Source: Peptococcaceae bacterium CEB3 (lineage in GTDB: Bacteria; Bacillota; Desulfitobacteriia; Desulfitobacteriales; Desulfitobacteriaceae). Taken from it: a DNA stretch of 64,000 nucleotides. Each line of letters starts with the position of its first letter. Positions within the stretch are counted from its first letter, which is position 1. The notes below the pieces were generated by a model. That model was not told where the DNA came from. It did no database searches and was given only the letters and a program-made list of their open reading frames with translations. A program made the position numbers and the translations under genes. The stretch is taken from assembly GCA_001029295.1 (NCBI GenBank), contig LDXJ01000061.1, forward strand, positions 287,342-351,341, read 5' to 3'. Of this stretch, positions 8,386 through 17,178 are shown one piece after another.

Positions 8386-9171
8386 TTGGTTGAGCCGAAA
8401 TCCATCACAACTTATGCCGACGCGCAAGAACTGTTTGAACGCCTCTTAAAACTGGACTATCACCCGGTAGCCATAAAGTTCTTTAAATCCGCGGAAGAAG
8501 CGGCAAAATACCCGGCTGAGAAGAAAGCGGCCGCGAAACTCACTTTCTGCCAATTTACGGCGGCTACCCGCATGGCCAACTATGTCCTCAAAGGGACAAA
8601 TGACAATATTTTGTGTGAAAACTGCCTGACCTGTTTCGGCTATACCGCCCCGTCGGATGAAGAAGCCAAAGGGCATTTTAAGTATGTGGCAGATATGGAA
8701 CTTGCCAAACAGGTCTTGGCTACTAAGCCTCGCCTGCCTTTGGGAGAGCTGAAGGTTTTCATGACCGCTCCGCTGGCCAAGACGCCGGTCGATCCCGACG
8801 TGGTCATGTTTGTCTGCAACCCCCTGCAGGCTTACCATATCCTGAATGATTTCGTCGGCGCTTTCAAGGTCCATCCGCTTCAATTCAATCATACCGTGAA
8901 CTCAGCGGTCTGTGGGGGGGCCGTCTGGAGTTACCTGAATCATAAGCCTAACATGAGCACCATGTGCTCGGGCAGTTATACTTCCGGCAAAACCGAGAAG
9001 GGGGAGGTCAACGTCTTCATACCGGGTGATCAAATCCTGGACGTAGCCCGGCAGCTGGCTTACCGCACGGAAGTGTCTGACGGAGCCTCCTTCCCGTACA
9101 CCGGGACGGAATGGCCCGGGCTGGATGTCTGCAAGAAATGCCCGATGGTTCGCTTCAAAGACGCGGAATAG
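8386..9171 (+). CDS. DUF169 family protein
   Basis: The start is taken as TTG at 8386 because AAGGAG lies just upstream; the longer frame from 8323 has no site. The 261-residue product carries several cysteines in the DUF169 pattern (FCQFTAATRMANYVLKG, then CENCLTCFGY, and CKKCPMVRF at the C-terminus), plus the AVCGGAVW segment. DUF169 proteins are widespread in anaerobes, often near redox or metal genes; their reaction is unknown and the cysteines suggest a metal or iron-sulphur site. A strong terminator follows. Confidence 0.85.
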   Translation: MVEPKSITTYADAQELFERLLKLDYHPVAIKFFKSAEEAAKYPAEKKAAAKLTFCQFTAATRMANYVLKGTNDNILCENCLTCFGYTAPSDEEAKGHFKYVADMELAKQVLATKPRLPLGELKVFMTAPLAKTPVDPDVVMFVCNPLQAYHILNDFVGAFKVHPLQFNHTVNSAVCGGAVWSYLNHKPNMSTMCSGSYTSGKTEKGEVNVFIPGDQILDVARQLAYRTEVSDGASFPYTGTEWPGLDVCKKCPMVRFKDAE

Positions 9172-9256
9172 TCTCACCCGCCCGCAAAATCTAGAATCCG
9201 CAAAAGATTTTTCGCAAGGCATCATCCGTGCAAAAAGCCGTTTGTGGTCATGCGAA

Positions 9257-9298
9257 GCCGAGCGGTTCTTCTTAGGACCGCTCGGCTCCACGTTTTTT
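9257..9298 (+). terminator. Rho-independent terminator
   Basis: The stem GCCGAGCGGT/ACCGCTCGGC with a 10-nt loop is followed, after CTCCACG-type bases, by TTTTTT. It lies between the DUF169 gene and the convergent tautomerase gene. Confidence 0.85.
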
Positions 9299-9305
9299 CT
9301 ATGGT

Positions 9306-9524
9306 CTAATCCTCAAGTTTGTCGCGGCGTAGTTCGTAAAACGGGCTTTCCGCCAACAACTCACCGCCGACGCCCATATTGCTGCGCTCGTGTTCGTCAA
9401 GTACCACATTGAATGCGGCCATGGGCAGCCCCAGAGCTTGTGAAGCGGCTTCAGTCATCCCGTGAATCAAACTGCGTTTTTGATCAATCGTGAGCGCCGG
9501 ACCGTCAAAATGAATGGTTGGCAT
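9306..9524 (-). CDS. 4-oxalocrotonate tautomerase-family protein
   Basis: This 72-residue protein begins MPTIHFDGPALT, so proline 2 becomes the N-terminal catalytic base after methionine removal. The helix with KRSLIHGMTEAASQAL and the strand NVVLDEH match the family of 60-75 residue tautomerases. It would act as a homohexamer or dimer on an unknown enol/keto substrate. It stands alone, convergent with the DUF169 gene. Confidence 0.85.
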   Translation of the reverse strand: MPTIHFDGPALTIDQKRSLIHGMTEAASQALGLPMAAFNVVLDEHERSNMGVGGELLAESPFYELRRDKLED

Positions 9525-9727
9525 CTTGCTTACACCCCCGAAGATGATATTCTATCCGTCAAAAAGAATGCCCTTTTTCCCCGCAAAAAATACCCGCGAC
9601 AGTAGCCGCGGCTTGCGCAAAGATTCTCTAAATAAAAAAGGTTAAAACCCCTACAAATTCAGAGGAAGACCGAGTATAATAGAGTCTAGCCCATTGAAAA
9701 TATAAGCAATTGAAAATGCGCGGAAGC

Positions 9728-9812
9728 AAAGGCCATGGAGGTCTGGACCCTTCTCTGCTGAGTGTGGACTCGGATCACTCGACAAGGAGATGGTTTACTC
9801 CTGGCCTTTTTT
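9728..9812 (+). promoter_or_regulatory. Structured leader with terminator stem upstream of cooT
   Basis: AAGGCCA (9729-9735) plus GGAG (9737-9740) can pair with CTCC (9798-9801) plus TGGCCTT (9802-9808), and TTTTTT follows. The enclosed segment has two small helices, GGTC/GACC and GAGTG/CACTC. A competing hairpin AGGAG/CTCCT (9785-9802) would use the same 3' arm. A TATAAT at 9675-9680 lies upstream. The arrangement resembles an attenuator or riboswitch, but matches none I can name. No gene is supported in the rest of 9525-9976. Confidence 0.45.
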
Positions 9813-9880
9813 GTCCGCTGTTAGCCCTTGCTCTGCCGGAGCAAACGCAGGTCAGCCGAGTGTTCCTGCATTTAAGTCTC

Positions 9881-9900
9881 AGTGAACTCGTTCAACTAAA
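9881..9900 (+). repeat. 20-bp inverted repeat, left copy
   Basis: AGTGAACTCGTTCAACTAAA is the exact reverse complement of the segment at 12187-12206. The sequence contains its own small dyad (TGAAC/GTTCA). A perfect hairpin ACTCCCACTT/AAGTGGGAGT (9913-9935) follows. Together the two copies bracket the cooT-cbiQ-cbiO genes. Confidence 0.75.
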
Positions 9901-9976
9901 ATTAGGGGAACCACTCCCACTTTAGAAGTGGGAGTCTCGGATCAAACAGATTGGATCAAACAGAGGAGGGGATACC

Positions 9977-10237
9977 ATGTGTGAAGCCAATGCTTATCTC
10001 CAAGACACCGAAGGCGAAGTACTGTTCATGGAAGCCGTCGACATCATCGAACCCTACGAGGACGGTCTCAAACTCGTGGATATTTTTGGCCGGCAAAAAT
10101 TCATCAGAGCCCGAATCAAAGACATGACCCTCTTAAGCCACCGCATCGTCCTGGAAGCGGCAGAAGTCCGCCGGCCCGCCTCTCACGAAGTCGTCAGTCC
10201 CGCTCAAACGGACAGAGCGGACATCTTAACACCTTAA
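9977..10237 (+). CDS. cooT: CooT-family nickel-binding protein
   Basis: This 86-residue protein starts MCEANAYL, with cysteine 2, the nickel ligand of the CooT family. The core strand pattern (VLFMEAVDIIEPYEDGLKLVDIFGRQKFIRARIKDMTLLSHRIVLE) fits the family, and about 20 extra polar residues are added at the C-terminus. In CO-oxidisers CooT assists nickel loading of carbon monoxide dehydrogenase. A GAGGAGGGG site precedes the ATG. The following cobalt/nickel ECF transporter genes support a role in nickel handling. Confidence 0.85.
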   Translation: MCEANAYLQDTEGEVLFMEAVDIIEPYEDGLKLVDIFGRQKFIRARIKDMTLLSHRIVLEAAEVRRPASHEVVSPAQTDRADILTP

Positions 10238-10363
10238 CCCTTAACTCCTTAACCCTTAACTCCCCAAAATGAGGCCGGATCCGGCCTCCGATGCCGGCCG
10301 GGCTCAGAGACGGGAGTCCACGTGGATCAGTTCGAGTTTTCCCCTGGGGGCATAACTCTCCTA

Positions 10364-10398
10364 CCATAGAGGTTGGAGCCTTCTACGGCGGAGTGTCG
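10364..10398 (+). promoter_or_regulatory. Second copy of the cooT leader motif, upstream of cbiQ
   Basis: The segment follows the same pattern as 9733-9767: CCAT, one base, GAGGT, one or two bases, GGA, one base, CCTTCT, five or six bases, GAGTGT. It lies 29 bp before the cbiQ start. A long palindrome, GAGGCCG/CGGCCTC, occurs earlier in the same 189-bp gap (about 10270-10288). The motif may be a shared RNA element or a repeat fragment. Confidence 0.4.
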
Positions 10399-10426
10399 GT
10401 AAAAACGAAACAGTGGAGGAACGGTT

Positions 10427-11368
10427 ATGAAGCTTCCTGATTGGCTGGAAGAAAACAGCCCCGCTCTCTGCCCCTGCGGCTGCCTGGGCGGACGGAAGAA
10501 GCAGGGGTTTGTGCAAAAGACGCTGGAAGACATTGTTCGTTTCCTGCACGATTCTGTTTTTTCGGAAGAAGTCGCTTTGCAAACCGGATTTCTGCAATCT
10601 CTCGATCCCAGGGTAAAAGTGGCGGCTCTCCTTCTTTTGTTAATCTCCCTTAACTTACTGAGTCATCTTACCCTTCTCTGGGGATTCTACCTGGTTCTCC
10701 TCTTGGCGGCCCACTTGTCCGGCCTCTCGGTTCGCTCTCTCCTGAAAAGGGTTTGGCTGGTCGTCCCGCTGTTCACCGGAATTATGGCCCTGCCCGCGCT
10801 TTTTAACTGGGTGCGGCCCGGAGACCCCCTTCTTACCCTATTTCACCTGGGGGCTCCACTCTATATCGGCCCTTGGCGCCTTCCGGCTACCCTGACCATT
10901 ACCGAACAAGGTTTGCGCGGGGACGCTCTGCTAGTGAGCCGGGTGGGAATCTCCGTCACTCTGGCCATGATCATCACGCTCACCACCCGTTGGCATGACC
11001 TTCTCCGCGCTCTGCGCAGCTTTTTCCTGCCAAAAATATTCGTCGCCACTTTGGAAATGACGTACCGTTACATTTTTGTTTTAGTTATGAGCCTGGAAGA
11101 AATGTTCATGGCCCGCAAGGCGCGTGATGCCGGTCTTTCCGATATCAAGGAACAACGTCGCTTTGTGGCCTCTTCTATCGGCGGGCTCTTCGGCAAATCT
11201 CAATTGATGAGCGAAGAAATATATCAGGCCATGATCGCCCGGGGTTATAACGGTGAAGTCCGCCTCTCCCGGCACTTTAAGCTCACCTGGCTTGATTTGT
11301 TCACAACAGGAGTCATTCTTCTTTCCAGCTTGACTCTCTACGCCGCGGACAAAGTATTGGGAGGGTGA
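10427..11368 (+). CDS. cbiQ: Energy-coupling factor transporter T component (CbiQ)
   Basis: The protein has 313 residues. After an 80-residue cytoplasmic N-terminus holding a CPCGC cysteine cluster (about residues 15-19), it has the usual CbiQ membrane segments. The coupling motif is seen as RKARDAGLSD and, near the C-terminus, as AMIARGYNGEV, which contact the ATPase grooves. It spans the membrane and links CbiO to an S component for Co2+ or Ni2+. GGAGG precedes the ATG. The gene overlaps cbiO. No CbiM/NikM S component is found in the window. Confidence 0.88.
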   Translation: MKLPDWLEENSPALCPCGCLGGRKKQGFVQKTLEDIVRFLHDSVFSEEVALQTGFLQSLDPRVKVAALLLLLISLNLLSHLTLLWGFYLVLLLAAHLSGLSVRSLLKRVWLVVPLFTGIMALPALFNWVRPGDPLLTLFHLGAPLYIGPWRLPATLTITEQGLRGDALLVSRVGISVTLAMIITLTTRWHDLLRALRSFFLPKIFVATLEMTYRYIFVLVMSLEEMFMARKARDAGLSDIKEQRRFVASSIGGLFGKSQLMSEEIYQAMIARGYNGEVRLSRHFKLTWLDLFTTGVILLSSLTLYAADKVLGG

Positions 11369-11370
11369 AT

Positions 11371-12162
11371 ATGACGAAGTCAACACCGCTTTTTACTTTA
11401 AAAAGCGTTTCCTATAATTACCTTCCGGACAAGCCCGTCTTAGCGCGGATTGACTTGGACCTTTATCAGGGGGAGAGCTTAGCCATTTTAGGAGCCAACG
11501 GCAGCGGCAAATCCACTTTGCTCAAGTTGCTTTGCGGGTTGATTTTTCCCACCGAGGGAGAGATTACGGCTTTCGGCCAAACACTCAGCGAGAAAAGTCT
11601 GCAAAATCCGGCTTTTTTGCAAAGTTTCCGCCAACAGGTTGGCTTTGTCTTTCAGAACTCCGATGCGCAGCTGTTTTCAGCCACGGTTCGCGATGAACTT
11701 GCTTTCGCTCCGCTTCAGGCCGGACTCCCCGCCGAAACGGTACAGACAAGGGTCCGGGACACAGCGGAACTCCTGGGAATTCAACATCTCTTGGACCGCC
11801 CCCCTTACCGTTTGAGCGGCGGCGAGAAAAAGAAAGTCGCTTTGGCCAGTGTCCTTGCCGTCAATCCCGAGGTTCTCTTCTTGGATGAACCCACCAATGG
11901 TCTGGATCCCCGCACCCAATTCTGGCTGGTGGAATTCCTCATCGCCTTAAAAGACGCCGGCAAAACCGTGATCATAGCTACTCATGACCTTTCTATCGTT
12001 GAAGACCTCGCGGAGAGAGTCATCGTCATCCGGGAGGATCATACCATGGCCGCCGACGGCCCTACCTTAAAAATCCTGTCCGACCGGAACCTGCTCTTAG
12101 ATGTCAACTTGATCCACGAACGCTCTCATTTTCACGTCGGTGCTGCCAGACACCACGGCTAA
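11371..12162 (+). CDS. cbiO: Energy-coupling factor transporter ATPase (CbiO)
   Basis: The 263-residue ABC ATPase has Walker A GANGSGKST, Q-loop FVFQNSDAQLF, signature RLSGGEKKK, Walker B VLFLDEPTNGLD and the switch histidine in IIATHD. The ATG at 11371 is preferred over a GTG at 11365 because GGGAGG sits at the right distance. The C-terminus ends HFHVGAARHHG, a short histidine-rich tail usual in CbiO. It powers cobalt/nickel uptake with CbiQ. A second, diverged copy of the segment around TTTTCACGTCGG follows at about 12200. Confidence 0.92.
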   Translation: MTKSTPLFTLKSVSYNYLPDKPVLARIDLDLYQGESLAILGANGSGKSTLLKLLCGLIFPTEGEITAFGQTLSEKSLQNPAFLQSFRQQVGFVFQNSDAQLFSATVRDELAFAPLQAGLPAETVQTRVRDTAELLGIQHLLDRPPYRLSGGEKKKVALASVLAVNPEVLFLDEPTNGLDPRTQFWLVEFLIALKDAGKTVIIATHDLSIVEDLAERVIVIREDHTMAADGPTLKILSDRNLLLDVNLIHERSHFHVGAARHHG

Positions 12163-12186
12163 GCACCTATACGGTCTCACTTCAAC

Positions 12187-12206
12187 TTTAGTTGAACGAG
12201 TTCACT
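12187..12206 (-). repeat. 20-bp inverted repeat, right copy
   Basis: This is the exact inverse of 9881-9900. It lies 25 bp after the cbiO stop and next to a palindrome CAACTTTAGTTG. See the left copy. Confidence 0.75.
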
Positions 12207-12238
12207 TTCACGTCGGACGCAAACCCAAATCTGGCTTG

Positions 12239-12294
12239 CCAAAAAAGAAGGTGCCCCCGGACTCCTTGAAAAAGTCCCGAGAGGCACCATTTTC
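12239..12294 (-). terminator. Bidirectional terminator between cbiO and the acyl-CoA cluster
   Basis: GGTGCC and GGCACC enclose an inner GGACT/AGTCC stem. On the minus strand TTCTTTTTT follows, ending the acyl-CoA dehydrogenase transcript; on the plus strand ATTTT follows, serving cbiO. Confidence 0.75.
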
Positions 12295-12385
12295 ATTCGG
12301 CTATAGGGAAACGCCGTCGGCCTTCAGGCCAGACTAACAGCGGACTGCGCCCTCATCGCTTCAGGCGGTCTGCAAGCATAGCCAC

Positions 12386-13528
12386 TCAGGCACAACCCAA
12401 CGAGCGGGCGATCACCAAGCGCTGGATCTCCGAAGTCCCTTCCCCAATCTCCAGGAGCTTGGCATCTCTCAGATAGCGTTCCACCGGGTATTCCCGCATG
12501 TAGCCGTACCCGCCGTGGATTTGGATAGCCTCCAGGGCACACTTGACGGCGGTTTCCGAAGCGTGAAGTTTAGCCATGGCCGCGGCTTGAGTGAAAGGCT
12601 TGCCGGCATCTTTTAAGCGGGCTGCATTCCAAACCGCCAGTCGGGAAAGCTGCACTTGAGTCGCCATATCCGCCAGTTTAAATTGAATGGCCTGAAAGGA
12701 GCTCAGGGTCTGGCCGAATTGCTTGCGTACTTTAGCATAGGCCAGGGCCGCGTCCAGGGAAGCCTGGGCCAAACCAACCCCCATAGCTCCAATGCTGATT
12801 CTTCCCCTATCCAGGATTTGCAGGAACTGCTTAAAACCCACATTTTCTTCCGTCCCCAGAAGATTCCCGAGGGGAATCTTCGCCTCGTCAAAGACAAGTT
12901 CGGTCGTATTGGAGGCATGGAGTCCCAGTTTCTCATAAGAGGAATTGACCTGAAAACCCCGGATGCCCGGCTCGATCAGGAAAGCGCTGATCCCCCGGGT
13001 GCCGCGCTCAGGAGTCGTGACCGCGGTGGTGGTAACCACCCCGGCGTAGCTGGCGTTGGTAATAAAGCACTTGGAACCGTTCAAGACCCAGCCGTTCTCC
13101 GTGCGTGAGGCCCGGGTCCGGGTGCCGCCCGCATCCGAGCCGGCCTCCGGCTCCGTCAGCCCGAAAGCCGCCAAGTACTCCCCGCGAAAGAGGGGGGGGA
13201 GATACTTTTCTTTTTGCTCCGCCGTACCGAAGAGATAAATGGGACTGATCCCGAGGGAAAGGTCAGCCGCATAAGTGATACCCGTAGAGGCGCAGGCCCG
13301 GGTGATCTCTTCCACGGCAATCGCGTAAGAAACATAATCTCCGCCCGTCCCACCGGATTCCTCCGCAAAGGGAAGCCCCAGGAGCCCCAATTCCCCCATC
13401 TGTTTCACGATGGACAAGGGGAATTCTCCCGTTTTATCGCGTTCGGCCGCTCCCGGGGCGATGACTTCCTGGGCAAAGGAATGTACCATATCTTGGAGGG
13501 CTTTTTGTTCGGTCGTTAAATCCAACAT
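12386..13528 (-). CDS. Acyl-CoA dehydrogenase
   Basis: This 380-residue flavoprotein oxidises an acyl-CoA to the trans-2-enoyl-CoA, passing electrons to an electron-transfer flavoprotein. Family motifs are present: [68 protein letters not shown], with the catalytic glutamate in the last one. Its chain-length preference is not readable. GGGAGGGG precedes the ATG. It is the last gene of the ligase-thiolase-DUF35 operon; no ETF or enoyl-CoA hydratase gene is nearby. Confidence 0.93.
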   Translation of the reverse strand: MLDLTTEQKALQDMVHSFAQEVIAPGAAERDKTGEFPLSIVKQMGELGLLGLPFAEESGGTGGDYVSYAIAVEEITRACASTGITYAADLSLGISPIYLFGTAEQKEKYLPPLFRGEYLAAFGLTEPEAGSDAGGTRTRASRTENGWVLNGSKCFITNASYAGVVTTTAVTTPERGTRGISAFLIEPGIRGFQVNSSYEKLGLHASNTTELVFDEAKIPLGNLLGTEENVGFKQFLQILDRGRISIGAMGVGLAQASLDAALAYAKVRKQFGQTLSSFQAIQFKLADMATQVQLSRLAVWNAARLKDAGKPFTQAAAMAKLHASETAVKCALEAIQIHGGYGYMREYPVERYLRDAKLLEIGEGTSEIQRLVIARSLGCA

Positions 13529-13599
13529 GTTTACCCCTCCCTACTTAAAAATCAGAAGTCGGATGTCAGATGTCAGATGGAGATGTTAGATATTGGGAA

Positions 13600-14109
13600 T
13601 CAGATATCAGATGGGACAAAATAGACATCCGTCGGCTTGAACTGGCTTAAGCGCCTGAACTTAGCCTTGACCGGCATACCGATTTTAACCTCGTTCGGGG
13701 CTACCCCCAGCAAACGGGAAAGGAAAAAAGTGTCCACATCCGGCCATTCGACCAAGATCAGGGTAAACGGCGTCTCCGCCAGGAATTCCTGGCTGCCGAA
13801 ATAACAGGTCGTATAAGTGTGGACTTTCCCCTCCAACGGCAGCTTCATCCATTCCGTCTTAGCTCCGCAATTCATGCAATGGCCGCGCGGGGTGGCGAAA
13901 GTACTGCCGCACACCGGACATTTGCTCCCCCAAAGTTCTCCTTTGCTCAAGCCCTCAAAGAAGGGAGAATCTTGGGCGTAGCTGTGCATGTAGTCAATCT
14001 CGTAATGGTACTTCATTATAATGGGGTCCACGTTGTAAAGAACGGCCCCTTTTTCCTCTTCCTCCAGTTTTACTTTGCCCACCGGGTTCGTCCGTTGTTC
14101 CGCACTCAT
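13600..14109 (-). CDS. Zn-ribbon/OB-fold protein (DUF35 family), thiolase partner
   Basis: This 169-residue protein has an N-terminal zinc ribbon (CPVCGSTFATPRGHCMNCG, four cysteines) followed by an OB-fold domain (VHTYTTCYFGSQEF, then TLILVEWPDV). DUF35 proteins form tight complexes with thiolase-like enzymes and help position CoA intermediates. Here the gene starts 3 bp after the stop of the thiolase gene, as expected for a complex. Between it and the dehydrogenase gene is a 70-bp gap with a short repeated ATCAGATGTCAGATG-type sequence. Confidence 0.88.
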   Translation of the reverse strand: MSAEQRTNPVGKVKLEEEEKGAVLYNVDPIIMKYHYEIDYMHSYAQDSPFFEGLSKGELWGSKCPVCGSTFATPRGHCMNCGAKTEWMKLPLEGKVHTYTTCYFGSQEFLAETPFTLILVEWPDVDTFFLSRLLGVAPNEVKIGMPVKAKFRRLSQFKPTDVYFVPSDI

Positions 14110-14112
14110 ACT

Positions 14113-15369
14113 TTAAAACCCCCTCTCCATCACGCTTACGGTTATATAGGTGCCGGTGCCGGCATGACTGTGAATGAGCCCCCGTTTGGCGTTCTTAATC
14201 TGGAGGGTGTCATCCCCGTTGAAATGCTGACCGATCGTACCTTGCAGCTGCCATAAAGCAAAGACTCCCTGCATCAAACCGGTTGCGCCGACCGGATGAC
14301 CGCAGGCCAGAAGCCCGCCGGACGGATTGACTGGGACTTTCCCTCCCAGGCTGGCTGCCCCGGACTCGACGAATTTGCCTCCTTCGCCGTATTTGCACAG
14401 ACCCAAATCCTCATACGTTTGGATTTCGGAGGAGGTGAAAGCGTCATGCAGTTCGACGAAGTCAATCTCTTCCAGGGGATTGGTGATACCCGCCATCTCG
14501 TAAGCTTCCTTAGCCGCCGTCCGGCCGCCCCGGAAAGAGTGAACCCCGGGATATTTCAGATCCTTATAGTCGGCCGCGTTCTCGTGCGGCAGGAGAATGA
14601 CTTCACGCGAGGGTCGGTCAGCCATGCGCATGGCGTCCGTCCCCGTACCGACTCCACTGATCCGCACCGGTTTGTCCGTGAGCTTATGAGCCATCTCCTC
14701 TGAGGCTAGGATGACCGCCGCGGCCCCGTCTGACATGACACAAATATCCAGGCGTTTTAAAGGATCGGCAATCATCTCCGACTTCATTACATCTTCAATG
14801 GTGAGTTCCGCCGGAAATTGAGCATAAGGATTGTGCAGGGCATTGCCGTGGTTCTTCACCGACACAGCCGCCAGCTGCTCTTCCGTCGTGCCGAATTCAT
14901 ACATGTGCCGTTTGACCATCATGGCATAGTACCCGGTGTAAAATCCCCCCACCGGATAGTCGAAGTTGGTATCAGAAGCGAGGGCAATGAATTCGTTCCC
15001 TTTCCAGGTGTTGACATGGGACATGGTCTCAAAACCAAAAGCCGCACAGACATCCATCCGCCCGCTGGCCACTGCCTCCCAGGCCGATTGGATACACATT
15101 CCTCCGGTGGCGCCGCCGGATTCAATCCGCTTTGAAGGTTTCGGCGTCAGTCCCAAGTAATCATGCACCATGATCCCGGCCATCAGTTGCCGGGTAAAAT
15201 GATCGGAAAAGTAGGACGCCACAGAACCGTCAATCAGGTCCAAAGTCAGACCGGGCACATCGGCCATCGCTTGGTCGAAGGCTTCTTTGACCATGTAGCG
15301 GAAATCTTTGCGTGGGGACGCCTTGGCGAACTTGGTAATTCCCCCGGCAATCATGTATACAGGTCTCAA
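14113..15369 (-). CDS. Thiolase family protein (SCP-x/lipid-transfer type)
   Basis: The 418-residue protein belongs to the thiolase branch that works with DUF35 proteins. The nucleophilic cysteine is probably that in SGGATGGMCIQSAW; the later motifs VELHDAFTSSE and GGLLACGHPVGATG supply the histidine and cysteine of the active site. It would cleave 3-ketoacyl-CoA or condense acyl-CoA units. It lies between the acyl-CoA ligase and DUF35 genes on one transcript. Its substrate is not known. Confidence 0.9.
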   Translation of the reverse strand: MRPVYMIAGGITKFAKASPRKDFRYMVKEAFDQAMADVPGLTLDLIDGSVASYFSDHFTRQLMAGIMVHDYLGLTPKPSKRIESGGATGGMCIQSAWEAVASGRMDVCAAFGFETMSHVNTWKGNEFIALASDTNFDYPVGGFYTGYYAMMVKRHMYEFGTTEEQLAAVSVKNHGNALHNPYAQFPAELTIEDVMKSEMIADPLKRLDICVMSDGAAAVILASEEMAHKLTDKPVRISGVGTGTDAMRMADRPSREVILLPHENAADYKDLKYPGVHSFRGGRTAAKEAYEMAGITNPLEEIDFVELHDAFTSSEIQTYEDLGLCKYGEGGKFVESGAASLGGKVPVNPSGGLLACGHPVGATGLMQGVFALWQLQGTIGQHFNGDDTLQIKNAKRGLIHSHAGTGTYITVSVMERGF

Positions 15370-15389
15370 GTCACATTCCTCCCTTAAAT

Positions 15390-17057
15390 TTAAGCCGTCA
15401 CGACCGCGGCCGCCTCTTGCAGGTTATATTTTTCAATATAAATCTCGCGTAAGCGATATTTCTGGATCTTGCCGCTGGCAGTCGCCGGGTATCCCTGCAC
15501 AAAATCGATATAACGGGGAATCTTGTGGTTGGAAATGTGACCCCGGCAGAAGTCCCGAATCTCTTCCGACGTGGCCGTTTCTCCTTCACGCAGGCGGATA
15601 ACGGCGCAGACTTCCTCACCATACTTCGTATCCGGCAGTCCGACGACTTGAACATCGGCAATCTTGGGATGGCGATAAAGAAACTCTTCAATTTCACGCG
15701 GGTAAATATTCTCGCCGCCGCGGATGACCATGTCTTTCAAACGGCCGGTGATATTACAGTAGCCGGCTTCATCCATCACCGCCAAGTCCCCCGTATGGAG
15801 CCACCCTTCCGCGTCAATGGCCTGGGAGGTGGCTTCCGGCATGTTGTAGTAACCGGCCATAATACTGTATCCCCGGGCGCAAAGCTCACCCTGCTGCCCA
15901 TAGGGTACGGGTTCCCCAGTAGCCGGATCCACGATCTTGACCTCGACCCCGTCTAGTTTCCGGCCCACCGTCGTTACCCGGCGTTCCAGCGAATCATCAA
16001 TCCTGGTCTGAGTAATGACCGGGGAGGACTCCGTCTGCCCATAAGCAATGGTCACCTCTTCCATACCCATCGTCCCAATCACTTGTTTCATCACTTCTAC
16101 CGGGCAGGGCGACCCAGCCATGATTCCTTTGCGCAAAGTCCCAATATTGTAGGGAGTGGTTTTCAGAGTTTCCAGTTCGGAAATAAACATCATGGGCACA
16201 CCCTGCAGACCAGTGCACGCCTCTTTTTCCACCGCTTTGAGAACCGCTTGAGGTTCAAAATATTCCACGGGAACCATCGTGGCTCCCTTGGTCACACAGG
16301 CCAAAGACGACATGACACAGCCGAAACAGTGGAAAAGCGGCACCGGGAAACAGAGGCGATCTTCTTCCTGCAGATTCATGGCGTCGGCCACCGCGTTAGC
16401 ATTGTTGACAATGTTATAGTGGGTGAGCATAACCCCTTTGGGGAAGCCGGTCGTGCCCGAGGTGTATTGGATATTGATGACATCCTCGGGACGGGTGTTA
16501 TCCTGATACCCTTTCAGCACTTCGTCCGTTACCCCGGCGCCACGAGCCAGGAACCCCGGCCAATTCAGCAAACCCGGCACCTCTTTATCCGCGAGCAGAA
16601 TCCTGTATCTGAGTTTGGGCAAGGCGGGGTAAGCGTAAGGCTGCTCCTGGGGATGGCGCGCGAATTCTGGCAGCACGGAACTCAGGATCTCGACATAGTG
16701 AGTCTGTTTCACCCCCTCCACCAGAAAAATGGCGGCACTGTCGGACTGCTTGAGCAGATATTCCAGTTCCGTACTCCTATATTGGGTATTCACTGTGACC
16801 AGGACAGCTCCCATTTTGGCACTGCCCATTTGCAAAAGTATCCACTCGGGGACATTGGTGGCCCAAAGGGCGATCGATTCCCCTTTGCGAATCCCCAAGC
16901 CGATCAGGGCCTTGGCGACTCGGTCCGCTTCCTCCCTCAACTGCTTGTAAGTAAGCCGCACCGGCCGATCCGCATAAACCATGGCTTCTTTGTCCGGCAA
17001 CCGCTCGCTCACCTCGTCCAGCAAGTCCCCAATCGTTTGGTGCAACACGTTGGTCAT
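15390..17057 (-). CDS. AMP-dependent acyl-CoA synthetase
   Basis: This 555-residue ligase activates a carboxylic acid to its CoA thioester by way of an acyl-adenylate. The AMP-binding signature YTSGTTGFPKGV, the motif YGQTESSP, and the C-terminal GRLKDMVIRGGENIYPREIE and SGKIQKYRLRE (catalytic lysine) are all present. It resembles medium/long-chain fatty-acyl-CoA synthases. It is the first gene of the cluster, about 110 bp after a -24/-12 promoter (17179-17193), implying control by the adjacent sigma-54 activator. Confidence 0.93.
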   Translation of the reverse strand: MTNVLHQTIGDLLDEVSERLPDKEAMVYADRPVRLTYKQLREEADRVAKALIGLGIRKGESIALWATNVPEWILLQMGSAKMGAVLVTVNTQYRSTELEYLLKQSDSAAIFLVEGVKQTHYVEILSSVLPEFARHPQEQPYAYPALPKLRYRILLADKEVPGLLNWPGFLARGAGVTDEVLKGYQDNTRPEDVINIQYTSGTTGFPKGVMLTHYNIVNNANAVADAMNLQEEDRLCFPVPLFHCFGCVMSSLACVTKGATMVPVEYFEPQAVLKAVEKEACTGLQGVPMMFISELETLKTTPYNIGTLRKGIMAGSPCPVEVMKQVIGTMGMEEVTIAYGQTESSPVITQTRIDDSLERRVTTVGRKLDGVEVKIVDPATGEPVPYGQQGELCARGYSIMAGYYNMPEATSQAIDAEGWLHTGDLAVMDEAGYCNITGRLKDMVIRGGENIYPREIEEFLYRHPKIADVQVVGLPDTKYGEEVCAVIRLREGETATSEEIRDFCRGHISNHKIPRYIDFVQGYPATASGKIQKYRLREIYIEKYNLQEAAAVVTA

Positions 17058-17178
17058 AAACTCCCCCCTCTGACATTCACTTCACTTGAGAACCGCTTTG
17101 CCAGCGCCTGTTTGGGGCCACAGATTCTAAACGGCCCCCGGAAATCGCTCTCGCCTGTTCCCTGACTCACCCCTTATA

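Noticed and set aside
9710..9925. 71-codon frame in the cooT leader
   Set aside because: No ribosome site and it runs through strong RNA hairpins; the structured-leader reading explains the region better.
9660..9960. Cobalamin riboswitch upstream of cooT
   Set aside because: I looked for the B12-box type conserved bases and did not find them.
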